Part shown: positions 32,516 through 40,828 of the stretch, one piece after another
How positions within the stretch are numbered: the stretch's first letter is position 1
How the letters are laid out: each line of letters starts with the position of its first letter
Assembly (NCBI RefSeq): GCF_003261635.1
Contig: NZ_QFXK01000037.1
Location: 1 to 64,000, forward strand
DNA: 64,000 bases
Source: Kribbella monticola
GTDB taxonomy: Bacteria > Actinomycetota > Actinomycetes > Propionibacteriales > Kribbellaceae
Direction of reading: 5' to 3'
Translations under genes and position numbers: made by a program
Notes under the pieces: model-generated
Seen by the model: the letters and a program-made list of their open reading frames with translations, nothing else
Database searches by the model: none
Told to the model about the DNA's origin: nothing

Positions 32516-33658
32516 GTGAACAACCCGGAATCGCCGGCCTTCGGCGTGAACTACGTTCCCCGCGAGCAGTGGTGGAACGCCTGGCTGGATTTCGACGAGG
32601 CGTCGATCGCGGACGACCTCGCCGCGATCGCGGCACTCGGCTGCGACCATGTCCGGATCCAGTGCCTGTGGCCGGTCTTCCAGCCGTTCCCGACCTCGGT
32701 CTCGGCGACGGCGATGTCTCGCCTGTCCACCGTGCTGGACCGGGCTCACGCCGCCGGGCTGGACGTCTGGGTCACCGTGCTGAACGGATTCCTCAGCGGC
32801 TGGGTCTTCCGACCCGCCTGGATGCACGGCCGCAACGTCTTCACCGACCCGCTGGCGATCTCCGCGGCCACGACCCTGCTCGGCGCCGTCGCCGAAGTCG
32901 TCGCCCGACATCCCGCGGGCGCCGGCGTGGACCTCGGCAACGAACCCAACATGCTGACCGGTTTCGAGCGCGAGCCGGTCAGCGAAGCGGACCTCGACAG
33001 CTGGGCACGGGCCATGATCGCGGCGGTCCGGTCGGCGGCACCGGACCTACCGGTCGTCCTCGGCGCGGATCACCAACCCTGGATGACCGCGAAGACCGGC
33101 TTCGGCCGCCCGCTGCTCGCGAACGAACTCGATGTGACGACCGTCCATGCCTGGCCGTACTTCAGCGGCTTCCTCGGCCGCTTCGGTGAGGACAACGACG
33201 TCTCGTGGGCGATCGGCGCCTATCTTGCGCGGGTCGCTGCCGCCTATCAGTCGCAGCCACGGCCGATCTGGGTGCAAGAGATCGGCGTCGCCCCTGAATG
33301 GGTCGCCAAGGTCGCCGTCGAGGATGCGGCCGAGCAACTGATCCGCGAGGCGCTGTCCGTGCCCGAGGTGGCCGGGTTGTCCTGGTGGGCGTCGCACGAC
33401 ATCCGCACCGACCACACCGGCTTCAACTCGATCGAGTACGACCTGGGCCTGCTCGATGTCCATAATCGCGTCAAGCCGGTCGGCCGGCGATTCGCCGAGA
33501 CGATCGCCGACCTCCGGCGTACCCGGCCCGCTGCGCCGGACGTTGCTCAGGTCGTCCTGTCCCCCGACGCGATCGCGGACCTCGACTTCGCCGATCGGTG
33601 GGCACGCGGCTGGGTCGCCGGCGGCCCACCACGCATCATGCTGGCAACTGAGGACTGA
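32516..33658 (+). CDS. intracellular clan-A glycoside hydrolase (GH5-like)
   Basis: A 380-residue cytoplasmic TIM-barrel hydrolase. FGVNYVPREQWW opens the barrel, acid/base Glu143 sits in VDLGNEPNM and nucleophile Glu255 in IWVQEIGV, giving the pair of glutamates of clan A. GTG start with AGGAG five bases upstream, 16 bases after the FAD oxidoreductase. No signal peptide, so its substrate must be imported. Family is GH5- or GH39-like by motif only. It abuts the convergent FAD oxidoreductase gene at 33663 with a four-base gap. Confidence 0.78.
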   Translation: MNNPESPAFGVNYVPREQWWNAWLDFDEASIADDLAAIAALGCDHVRIQCLWPVFQPFPTSVSATAMSRLSTVLDRAHAAGLDVWVTVLNGFLSGWVFRPAWMHGRNVFTDPLAISAATTLLGAVAEVVARHPAGAGVDLGNEPNMLTGFEREPVSEADLDSWARAMIAAVRSAAPDLPVVLGADHQPWMTAKTGFGRPLLANELDVTTVHAWPYFSGFLGRFGEDNDVSWAIGAYLARVAAAYQSQPRPIWVQEIGVAPEWVAKVAVEDAAEQLIREALSVPEVAGLSWWASHDIRTDHTGFNSIEYDLGLLDVHNRVKPVGRRFAETIADLRRTRPAAPDVAQVVLSPDAIADLDFADRWARGWVAGGPPRIMLATED

Positions 33659-33662
33659 CGCT

Positions 33663-35204
33663 CTACTCAGGTTTCCAGGCGATTACCTGGCCGCGTTCGA
33701 CGATTCGGCTTTGCAGCTTGGCGATGTCGACGGCTTGTACGTCGGTCTGTGCCCGCAGCGCCTGCACAGTGGCGACCGCGGCGGACTCGGCCAGGACACA
33801 GAAGACCGGCTCCATCCGGGTGGCGGCGTAGCCGATGTGGCTCGCGGACAGGCAGACCGGGACGAGGAGGTTGCCGCAGTCGGCCTGCTTCGGGACGACC
33901 GCCCGGTAAGGAATCGGGTACGGCTCCCCCGTTCCCAGGTGGCCGCCGATGAACATGTCGCCCTCGGTGGCCACCCCGAGTTCGCCGGTCTCCGGGTCGC
34001 GGTACGGGATCCGCCGTACCGGATAGACGTCGACGCCGAACAGCGCCAGGCCGATGCTGTCGCTCGCGTCGGTCTGGTTGATCACGTCGGCGTGCGTCAC
34101 GGTGTAGCTCCCTTCGAGCCGGCGGGTCACCCGCACGTACAGCTGCGGCGGCCACCCGTCCGTGTCGGGGAAGACACTCGCATCGAGACCGTAGGCCGCC
34201 GTTTCGGCGCGAAACTCCTCCGGTACAGAGGGATCGGTCGACAGGAAGTGGTGCAGGCCGCGGAGGTAGTCGAGGTGCCCGCGCCAGATTCTCGAACGGT
34301 CGTCCCAGCTCCCGTCCTGGTACTCGCGGCTGACTCCCAGCGGAGCGTTCGTGATCAGCGATGCGCGCTGATAGTTGTACTCGCCGGAGTTGATCCAGCC
34401 CGGAAAGATGCCGCGGAGTGCTTCCAGGTCGTTCGCGAGGTGCGCGACGTAGCGGCGTACCAGTTCGTACTGGTCGGGGGAATAGTCGTCGGGCGGGTTG
34501 AGCGGGGCGCGTCGGGCCGGGTCGGTGGTGACGTAGAAGCGGTAGTTGTAGGCCTGCGTGTAGCCGTCCGCGGCTCCGACCGGGAGTCCGTGATCAGGAT
34601 CGAGCAGCGGAAGCAGACCGCTGGTGCTGTCACCCGGTACGACGTACGGGTCGATCGGTGTCCAGTTGGTGACCGGCCGGACGCCGGCGACCTCTTCGCC
34701 GAAGGCGTCCTGCGACTCGCGCCCGATGCGGTAGGGGACGTCGGCCCGTGCCATCAGATCGCCTTCGTACGACGCGTCGATGAAGACAGCTGCCCGGACC
34801 TCGTCGTCGGGGGTGGACTCCGAGGCAGGCAACGGCACGCCCCACCTGTCCGGCTGCGAAGTCTCCAGCTGGATGGACGCGATGCGGCTGCCTTTCCGGG
34901 TCACCGAACGAACGCGGCGGTCGAAGATGACCTCGATGTCCGTACTCGCGACCCAGCGGTGGAACGCGCGCATAACCTCGTGCGGCCGGTCGCCGAAGCC
35001 GAACACCACGTCACGGGTCAGCCCGCCGACCGCGGCCGGGATCGGGGCGTCCTGGCCCGGTTTGATGCCCGCACCGAGCATGCCACCGAGCCGACTCCCG
35101 GGCTCGACGAGGACGACGGACGCGCCCTCCTGGTACGCCGTCATCGCGGCGACGCACCCCGCCGCCGTACCTCCGTACACACAGACATCAGCCGTTGTCG
35201 TCAT
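33663..35204 (-). CDS. second FAD-dependent oxidoreductase (PF12831-like)
   Basis: A 513-residue flavoprotein distinct from the one at 30883. The nucleotide-binding start is DVCVYGGTAAGCVAAMTAYQEG near 6-27, with VLVEPGSRLGGMLG after it, AAVFIDASYEGDLMARADVPYRIGRES near 137-163 as the hallmark block, and LLVPVCLSASHIGYAATRMEPVFCVLAESA as the C-terminal FAD region. This group is common beside bacterial glycosidases. The gene is divergent from an AraC regulator that probably controls it. Reaction unknown. Confidence 0.83.
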   Translation of the reverse strand: MTTTADVCVYGGTAAGCVAAMTAYQEGASVVLVEPGSRLGGMLGAGIKPGQDAPIPAAVGGLTRDVVFGFGDRPHEVMRAFHRWVASTDIEVIFDRRVRSVTRKGSRIASIQLETSQPDRWGVPLPASESTPDDEVRAAVFIDASYEGDLMARADVPYRIGRESQDAFGEEVAGVRPVTNWTPIDPYVVPGDSTSGLLPLLDPDHGLPVGAADGYTQAYNYRFYVTTDPARRAPLNPPDDYSPDQYELVRRYVAHLANDLEALRGIFPGWINSGEYNYQRASLITNAPLGVSREYQDGSWDDRSRIWRGHLDYLRGLHHFLSTDPSVPEEFRAETAAYGLDASVFPDTDGWPPQLYVRVTRRLEGSYTVTHADVINQTDASDSIGLALFGVDVYPVRRIPYRDPETGELGVATEGDMFIGGHLGTGEPYPIPYRAVVPKQADCGNLLVPVCLSASHIGYAATRMEPVFCVLAESAAVATVQALRAQTDVQAVDIAKLQSRIVERGQVIAWKPE

Positions 35205-35268
35205 GCCATGTACTGTCCCGCTTCGGCAAAGTGCATGGACATAGCGATATCGAGCACAGCCATGTACT
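35205..35268. promoter_or_regulatory. direct repeats between FAD oxidoreductase and AraC genes
   Basis: GCCATGTACT occurs at 35205-35214 and 35259-35268, 54 bases apart (about five helical turns), in the 72-base divergent promoter region. Paired direct repeats on one helix face are the usual binding pattern of AraC-type activators. The first overlaps the FAD gene's start codon region. Confidence 0.4.
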
Positions 35269-35276
35269 TTCTTTCC

Positions 35277-35999
35277 ATGCTGACGCTGGACGGCTACCTG
35301 CTGGCGCGCCGGGCGCAGTTCAGCCTCGCCGTCGACAGCTACGACACCTGGTGCCTGCTGCTGCCGCGCACCGGAGCCTTCGCCTACGAGGTGTCGGGCG
35401 GCAATTCAGGTGTGGCCAGATTCGGCGACCTCGTGATCTGCCCGCCGGGTGGAACTCTGCGACGCAGGATGCTGAGACCGACGTCGTTCTTCCATGCCCG
35501 CTTCAGCACCCAGCTCGAGCCGCCGGTCGGCTGCACAAGGCTCCCCGACCCCGACCGGCTCCGCGCCGACCTGGCGATGCTCGACTCTGCCGAGGGGTAC
35601 GCCGACGTGGTGGCCGCACACGTCGTCACCGACCTCATCTTGCTGATGCTGCGCGCCCACCGAGCTGCTCCCGGCGACGAACTGGTCCGGCGCGCCACGG
35701 CGTACCTGCTCGAATACTTCGCCTCGCCGGATCTCTCCCTCGCCGACCTGGCCACGACCCTCGGCATCAGTCCCGGGCAGCTCTCCCGGCGCTTCAAAGC
35801 GGTCCAGGGAATCTCCCCGATCGCCTACCTGCGGAACCTCCGCCTCCAGAAGGCCCGCGAACTCCTGACCGAGACCGACGCCACCCTCCAAACCATCGCC
35901 GAACGCTCCGGCTATCGAAGCGCCTTCTACCTCAGCCGCGTCTTCACTCACCACACCGGCCACCCCCCGTCCCACCATCGCAACGTCAACCGGGTCTGA
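35277..35999 (+). CDS. AraC-family transcriptional regulator
   Basis: A 240-residue regulator. The N-terminal half is a small cupin-like sensing domain (FGDLVICPPGGTLRRRM near 49-65). The C-terminal 100 residues hold two helix-turn-helix units: LSLADLATTLGISPGQLSRRFKAVQGISPIAYLRNLRL and TLQTIAERSGYRSAFYLSRVFTHHTGHPPSHHR. ATG 35277 is preferred; the in-frame ATG at 35262 would add five residues. It is divergent from the FAD gene and precedes GH27, both likely targets. Confidence 0.88.
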   Translation: MLTLDGYLLARRAQFSLAVDSYDTWCLLLPRTGAFAYEVSGGNSGVARFGDLVICPPGGTLRRRMLRPTSFFHARFSTQLEPPVGCTRLPDPDRLRADLAMLDSAEGYADVVAAHVVTDLILLMLRAHRAAPGDELVRRATAYLLEYFASPDLSLADLATTLGISPGQLSRRFKAVQGISPIAYLRNLRLQKARELLTETDATLQTIAERSGYRSAFYLSRVFTHHTGHPPSHHRNVNRV

Positions 36000-36012
36000 T
36001 CCGGCCCGGAGG

Positions 36013-36065
36013 GTCCCGGCTGAGGCTGCGGCTACACTCCTTCGCCACTATGGAGCGACCTTTGA
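36013..36065 (+). repeat. partial copy of the 3' end of the GH51 gene
   Basis: These 53 bases align with 20230-20285, the end of the GH51 gene including its stop codon, at about 46 of 53 positions with two small gaps. The stretch CTACACTCCTTCGC and CGACCTTTGA are the best-preserved blocks. It looks like a decayed duplicate or recombination scar between the AraC and GH27 genes, and its terminal TTTGA now lies within the GH27 reading frame. Confidence 0.55.
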
Positions 36066-37348
36066 GTACACCGCGCCGGCGAACCGCACCGCCGATGGGC
36101 TGGAACAGCTGGGACTGCTACGGATCCACCGTTACGGAAGAGGAGGTGCTCGCGAACGCCCGGTTCATGGCGGAGCACCTGCTCCCCTACGGCTGGGACA
36201 CCGTGGTGATCGACATCCTCTGGTACGAACCGGCGGCCAGATCGCATGGCTACAACGACGATCCCGACGTTGTCCTCGACGACCACGGCCAACTCCTGCC
36301 CGCACCGAACCGGTTCCCGTCGTCAGCCGGAGGCAACGGCTTCGCCCCGCTGGCCGCGGAGATCCACCGGCTCGGCCTGCGGTTCGGCGTACACATGATG
36401 CGGGGCATCCCGCGGCGAGCAGTCGAGCGCGACCTGCCGATCGCCGGTACGCCGTGGACCGCGCGCGACGTCGCCGACACGTCGTCGGTGTGCCCCTGGA
36501 ACCCGAACAACTACGGGCTCGACCACGACCACCCCGGCGCGAGTGCGTACTACGAAGCGCAGGTCGGACTGCTCGCCGATTGGGGAGTCGACTTCATCAA
36601 GGGCGACGACTTCCTCTATCCCTACCAGGCAAGGGAAATCGCCGCGTACGCCGACGCCGTGAAGAAGTCCGGACGACCGATCGAGTTGAGCCTGTCCCCC
36701 GGGCGGGAACTGTCGATGGCGAACCTGCCGCACCTGCGCGAGCACTCGTCGATGTGGCGGATCTCGGACGACCTGTGGGACCGCTGGGACGACATCGAGG
36801 CCCAGTTCACCCGTCTCGCCCGCTGGGCACCGGAGTCGGGGCCGGACGGCTGGGCCGACGCGGACATGTTGCCGCTCGGCCGGATCGGGATCCGCGCCGA
36901 GCGCGGTGACGACCGGTTGTGCCGGCTCACTGCAGCCGAGCAGCAGACGATGATGAGCCTGTGGGTCATCGCGCGGTCGCCGCTGATGGTCGGCGGTGAT
37001 CTGCCGACGTCGCCGAGGGCAACGATCGACCTCCTCACCAACCGCGACGTCCTCGAAGTGCTGACGGCAACCAAGGACAACCGCGAAGTACTGCGGGACG
37101 GCGACCTCGTCGCCTGGACAGCTACTGCGACCGCACCCGGGCGGCCGGGTTCTCGATACGCCGCCGTCTTCTGGCTCGGCGACGAACCACAGCGGGTGAC
37201 GGTTCCGTTACTGTCCATCGGAGCACGCGAATCGGACCTCGTGACCGACTTGTGGACCGGTGGAACGCTCTGTCCGGACAGCCTCGGACTGCCGCTGGAA
37301 CTGGACTCCCACGGCTCCCGTTTACTGCGGCTCGACGACGACCGGTGA
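36050..37348 (+). CDS. GH27 glycosidase (alpha-galactosidase or beta-L-arabinopyranosidase)
   Basis: A 432-residue cytoplasmic retaining glycosidase. PPMGWNSWDCYG near 15-26 is the GH27 opening, FIKGDDF gives nucleophile Asp186 (family form KxD), and MWRISDDLWDRWDD gives the RxxxD acid/base Asp241. GWADADML and MSLWVIARSPLMVGGDL complete the family blocks. GH27 includes alpha-galactosidases and beta-L-arabinopyranosidases; the locus favours the latter or an arabinogalactan role. ATG 36050 lies inside the GH51-like relic; TTG 36062, seven bases after GGAG, is a real alternative start. Confidence 0.87.
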   Translation: MERPLSTPRRRTAPPMGWNSWDCYGSTVTEEEVLANARFMAEHLLPYGWDTVVIDILWYEPAARSHGYNDDPDVVLDDHGQLLPAPNRFPSSAGGNGFAPLAAEIHRLGLRFGVHMMRGIPRRAVERDLPIAGTPWTARDVADTSSVCPWNPNNYGLDHDHPGASAYYEAQVGLLADWGVDFIKGDDFLYPYQAREIAAYADAVKKSGRPIELSLSPGRELSMANLPHLREHSSMWRISDDLWDRWDDIEAQFTRLARWAPESGPDGWADADMLPLGRIGIRAERGDDRLCRLTAAEQQTMMSLWVIARSPLMVGGDLPTSPRATIDLLTNRDVLEVLTATKDNREVLRDGDLVAWTATATAPGRPGSRYAAVFWLGDEPQRVTVPLLSIGARESDLVTDLWTGGTLCPDSLGLPLELDSHGSRLLRLDDDR

Positions 37349-37364
37349 GATTTTGCCGCTAGAG

Positions 37365-37378
37365 TGTTAGCGTTCACA
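37365..37378. promoter_or_regulatory. AraR-type operator of the arabinose regulator gene
   Basis: TGTTAGCGTTCACA, part of the near-palindrome GTGTTAGCGTTCACAC, 30 bases upstream of the LacI start. It is the best autoregulatory candidate of the regulon and matches the site at 38466 exactly on the opposite strand. Confidence 0.8.
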
Positions 37379-37408
37379 CTTATCAGGTCCGAGCGAGGAG
37401 AACGATTT

Positions 37409-38425
37409 ATGAGTGCGAGCGCGTCACGTCCGCCGGTGATGGCAGATGTGGCGCGAGTGGCCGGCGTTTCGCACCAGACGGTCTCCCGCGTCCTGAACAA
37501 TCTGCCGAACGTCCGGCCGAGCACCCGGGACCGGATCCTGCAGGCGATCGACGAGCTGGGCTACCGGCGCAACCTGACCGCCCGCGCCCTGGTCACCCGG
37601 CATTCCCGGGTGCTCGGCGTGGTCAGCTTCGACACCACCCTGTTCGGTCCGGCGAGCACGGTGCACGGCATCGAGCAGGCAGCCCGCGATGCCGGGTACT
37701 TCATCAGCATCGTGAGCCTCAAGGCGATCACCCGGGACAGCGTCGAGGACGCGATCCATCACCTCGCCGGTCAGGGCATCGACGGGATCGTCGTGGTGGC
37801 TCCGCAGCGGCAGGCGGCCCGTGCGTTGTCGAGCATCCCCGACGACATCCCGGCGGTTGCCGTCGAAGGTGGCCGGGCCCGGCGGGTGCCGGTCGTCAGC
37901 GTCGACCAGGTCGGTGGCGCGCGGCTCGCCGTACAGCATCTGCTCGAACTCGGTCACCAGACCGTCTGGCACATCGCCGGGCCGGAGGAGTGGCTCGAGG
38001 CCGAAGGACGGCTGAAGGGCTGGCAGGAGACGCTCGAGGCGGCCGGCCGGCCGGTACCTACGGCCATGACCGGCGACTGGAGTCCCCGGTCGGGGTACGA
38101 GGCCGGTCTGCGGCTGCCGTCGAGCGCGACGGCTGTCTTCGTGGCCAACGACCAGATGGCCCTCGGCCTGCTCCGGTCGCTGTCCGAACGCGGCGTGCGG
38201 GTCCCCGACGACGTCAGCGTGGTCGGGTTCGACGACGTACCCGAGGCCGAGTTCTTCAGTCCCCCGCTGACGACCGTGCGCCAGGACTTCACCCTGGTCG
38301 GCCGGTACAGCATCGAGCTGCTGCTCGAACAACTCGCCGAGGACCCGCCGGCCCGGCGGCGCCGCGTGGTCGTGCCCGCGACGCTGGTCCGGCGCCGCAG
38401 CACCGCCGCACCGGCCGGCGCCTGA
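37409..38425 (+). CDS. araR: LacI-family arabinose regulator
   Basis: A 338-residue repressor preceding araBDA. The helix-turn-helix is MADVARVAGVSHQTVSRVLNN near 12-32, then a hinge and periplasmic-binding-type core with GPEEWLEAEGRLKGW, GDWSPRSGYEAG and VGFDDVPEAEFFSPPLTTVRQ. GAGGAG lies eight bases before the ATG. Its own promoter and the araB start carry the same operator, so L-arabinose-responsive repression of araBDA is the natural reading. The symbol reflects role by analogy with the LacI-type AraR of corynebacteria; the Bacillus AraR is a different architecture. Paralog of the 5839 protein. Confidence 0.85.
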   Translation: MSASASRPPVMADVARVAGVSHQTVSRVLNNLPNVRPSTRDRILQAIDELGYRRNLTARALVTRHSRVLGVVSFDTTLFGPASTVHGIEQAARDAGYFISIVSLKAITRDSVEDAIHHLAGQGIDGIVVVAPQRQAARALSSIPDDIPAVAVEGGRARRVPVVSVDQVGGARLAVQHLLELGHQTVWHIAGPEEWLEAEGRLKGWQETLEAAGRPVPTAMTGDWSPRSGYEAGLRLPSSATAVFVANDQMALGLLRSLSERGVRVPDDVSVVGFDDVPEAEFFSPPLTTVRQDFTLVGRYSIELLLEQLAEDPPARRRRVVVPATLVRRRSTAAPAGA

Positions 38426-38465
38426 GACCATGCCCTTGACCACCACACGTACCGCTGGAGAGCAT

Positions 38466-38479
38466 TGTGAACGCTAACA
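38466..38479. promoter_or_regulatory. AraR-type operator across the araB start codon
   Basis: TGTGAACGCTAACA; the reverse complement TGTTAGCGTTCACA is identical to the 37365 site. The GTG start codon (38467) and codons 2-4 (Met-Asn-Ala-Asn) lie inside the operator, so the repressor would sit on the translation-start region. Confidence 0.8.
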
Positions 38480-40152
38480 GTCCTACTGAACCGGAGCCGG
38501 GGTTCGTCGTCGGCATCGACTTCGGCACCTTGTCGGGGCGCGCCGTCGTCGTCCGCGTCTCCGACGGCGAGGAGCTCGGCAGCGCGGTTCACGAGTACTC
38601 CCACGGCGTGATCGAGACCAGCCTGCCCGGCTCCGGCGTCCGGCTCGGCCCGAACTGGGCCCTGCAGTCGCCGACCGACTGGATCGACGTACTGCGCCGC
38701 GCGGTACCCAAGGCGCTCGCCGTCTCGGGTGTCGATCCCGCCGAGGTGATCGGCATCGGCACCGACTTCACCGCCTGCACCGTGCTCCCGACACTCGCTG
38801 ACGGCACGCCGCTGTGCGAGCTGGACGACCTCGCCGCCCGGCCACACAGCTGGCCGAAGCTCTGGAAGCATCACGCCGCCCAGCCGCATGCGGACCTCAT
38901 CAACGAGGTCGCCAGGCAGCGCGACGAACCGTGGCTCGGCCGGTACGGCGGCAAGATCTCCTCGGAGTGGGAGTTCGCCAAGGGGCTGCAGTTGCTGCAG
39001 GAGGACCCGGAGATCTACGCGCGGACCGAGCGGTGGATCGAGGCGGCCGACTGGATCGTCTGGCAGCTCACCGGCACCGAGTCCCGCAACGTCTGCACAG
39101 CCGGCTACAAGGGCATCAGGACCGAGCACGGCTACCCCTCGCGGGAGTACCTGACCGCGCTCGACCCCGCCTTCGGCGACTTCACCGACAAGCTCGCGAA
39201 CGAACTGCTGCCGCTCGGTGCGTCAGCCGGACGGCTCAGCGCCCAAGCGGCCGAGTGGACCGGACTCCCGGCCGGCATTGCCGTTGCCGCAGGCAACGTA
39301 GACGCCCACGTCACCGCCGCGGCCGCAGACGCCACCCGCCCCGGCCAGCTGGTAGCGATCATGGGTACCTCGACCTGCCACGTGATGTCGTCGGACCACC
39401 TCGCCGAGGTACCCGGGATGTGTGGCGTCGTCGACGGCGGCATCATCGACGGGCTCTGGGGCTACGAGGCCGGCCAGTCGGCGGTCGGCGACATCTTCGG
39501 CTGGTTCGTGGACACCTGCGTTCCCCCGGCGTACGTGGCCGAGGCGGAACGACGCGGCGTCTCCGTGCACAGCTATCTGGAAGAGCTCGCGGCCCAGCAG
39601 CCGGTCGGAGCCCACGGTCTGGTCGCGCTCGACTGGCACAACGGCAACCGGTCGGTGCTGGTCGACCACGACCTGTCCGCCGTGATCATCGGCCAGACGC
39701 TCGCGACGCGGCCGGAGGACACCTACCGCGCGCTGATCGAAGCCACCGCGTTCGGCACCCGCCGGATCGTCGAGGCCTTCGAGGAGACCGGCGTCGCGGT
39801 CGAGGAGTTCATCGTCGCGGGCGGCCTGCTGAAGAACCGCCTGCTGATGCAGATCTACTCCGACGTACTGCGCCGGCCGATCTCGGTCGTCAGCTCCGAG
39901 CAGGGCCCGGCCCTCGGGTCGGCCATCCATGCAGCCGTTGCCGCCGGCACCTATCCGGAGGTGCCGACGGCAGCGGCGTCGATGGGCCGGCGGATCGAGT
40001 CCGCCTACCAGCCTGACCAGGGCCGCGCCGACAGCTACGACCGGCTGTACGCCGAGTACCGCGGGCTGCACGACTGGTTCGCCGGCGAGGCGTACGGCGG
40101 CAACGGCGTACTGCACCGTCTTCACAAACTCAGGAACGAGGTAATCGGATGA
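38467..40152 (+). CDS. araB: L-ribulokinase
   Basis: A 561-residue FGGY-family kinase that phosphorylates L-ribulose with ATP. The N-terminal phosphate motif is [14 protein letters not shown] near 15-28 (the Asp-Phe-Gly-Thr block), with [25 protein letters not shown] in the adenosine region, and [20 protein letters not shown] near the C-terminus. Length fits ribulokinase rather than xylulokinase (about 480). GTG start with GGAG six bases upstream. The stop overlaps araD by four bases. The transcript runs araB-araD-araA. Confidence 0.96.
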   Translation: MNANSPTEPEPGFVVGIDFGTLSGRAVVVRVSDGEELGSAVHEYSHGVIETSLPGSGVRLGPNWALQSPTDWIDVLRRAVPKALAVSGVDPAEVIGIGTDFTACTVLPTLADGTPLCELDDLAARPHSWPKLWKHHAAQPHADLINEVARQRDEPWLGRYGGKISSEWEFAKGLQLLQEDPEIYARTERWIEAADWIVWQLTGTESRNVCTAGYKGIRTEHGYPSREYLTALDPAFGDFTDKLANELLPLGASAGRLSAQAAEWTGLPAGIAVAAGNVDAHVTAAAADATRPGQLVAIMGTSTCHVMSSDHLAEVPGMCGVVDGGIIDGLWGYEAGQSAVGDIFGWFVDTCVPPAYVAEAERRGVSVHSYLEELAAQQPVGAHGLVALDWHNGNRSVLVDHDLSAVIIGQTLATRPEDTYRALIEATAFGTRRIVEAFEETGVAVEEFIVAGGLLKNRLLMQIYSDVLRRPISVVSSEQGPALGSAIHAAVAAGTYPEVPTAAASMGRRIESAYQPDQGRADSYDRLYAEYRGLHDWFAGEAYGGNGVLHRLHKLRNEVIG

Positions 40153-40814
40153 CCTTGCCGCCCGCAGTCGCCGACCTGCGCGAGCAGGTCTGCGGCCTGC
40201 ACACCGAACTGGTCAGATACGGGCTCGTCGCCTGGACCGCCGGGAACATCTCCGGCCGGGTCCCCGGCGAGGACCTGTTCGTGATCAAGCCCAGCGGCAT
40301 CTCGTACGACGACCTCACGCCCGCCTCGATGGTCGTCTGCGACCTCGACGGCACCCTGGTCGACGGCGAGCTCGCGCCGTCCAGCGACACCGCCGCGCAC
40401 GCGTACGTCTACCGCTCCAGGCCCGACATCGGCGGCGTGGTGCACACCCATTCGCCGTACGCGACGGCCTGGGCCGCTCGCGACGAGCCGATCCCGTGCG
40501 TGCTGACCGCGATGGCCGACGAGTTCGGCGGCGACATCCCGGTCGGCCCGTTCGCCCTGATCGGCGACGACTCCATCGGCCAGGGCATCGTCGCCACGCT
40601 GGCCGAGTCCCGCTCGCCGGCGGTGCTGATGCGCAACCATGGCGTCTTCACCGTCGGCAAGGACGCCAAGGCGGCCGTCAAGGCAGCGGTCATGTGCGAG
40701 GACGTCGCCCGCACTGTCCACCTCGCCCGGTCCGGCGGCCCGCTCGTTCCCATCGACCCCGGCCACATCGACAGCCTCTACCACCGCTACCAGACCGTTT
40801 ACGGTCAGCGCTGA
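40149..40814 (+). CDS. araD: L-ribulose-5-phosphate 4-epimerase
   Basis: A 221-residue class II aldolase-fold enzyme converting L-ribulose 5-phosphate to D-xylulose 5-phosphate, the entry to the pentose phosphate pathway. TAGNISGR and [11 protein letters not shown] form the substrate loop, [27 protein letters not shown] supplies the zinc histidines near 85-105, and [23 protein letters not shown] is the C-terminal His region. The ATG overlaps the araB stop by four bases. Confidence 0.96.
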   Translation: MTLPPAVADLREQVCGLHTELVRYGLVAWTAGNISGRVPGEDLFVIKPSGISYDDLTPASMVVCDLDGTLVDGELAPSSDTAAHAYVYRSRPDIGGVVHTHSPYATAWAARDEPIPCVLTAMADEFGGDIPVGPFALIGDDSIGQGIVATLAESRSPAVLMRNHGVFTVGKDAKAAVKAAVMCEDVARTVHLARSGGPLVPIDPGHIDSLYHRYQTVYGQR

Positions 40815-40828
40815 ACCCCGGAGCCCTC

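Noticed and set aside
33456-35276. 600-residue N-terminal extension of the AraC regulator
   Set aside because: Antisense to the FAD oxidoreductase gene; AraC-family length is restored by starting at 35277.
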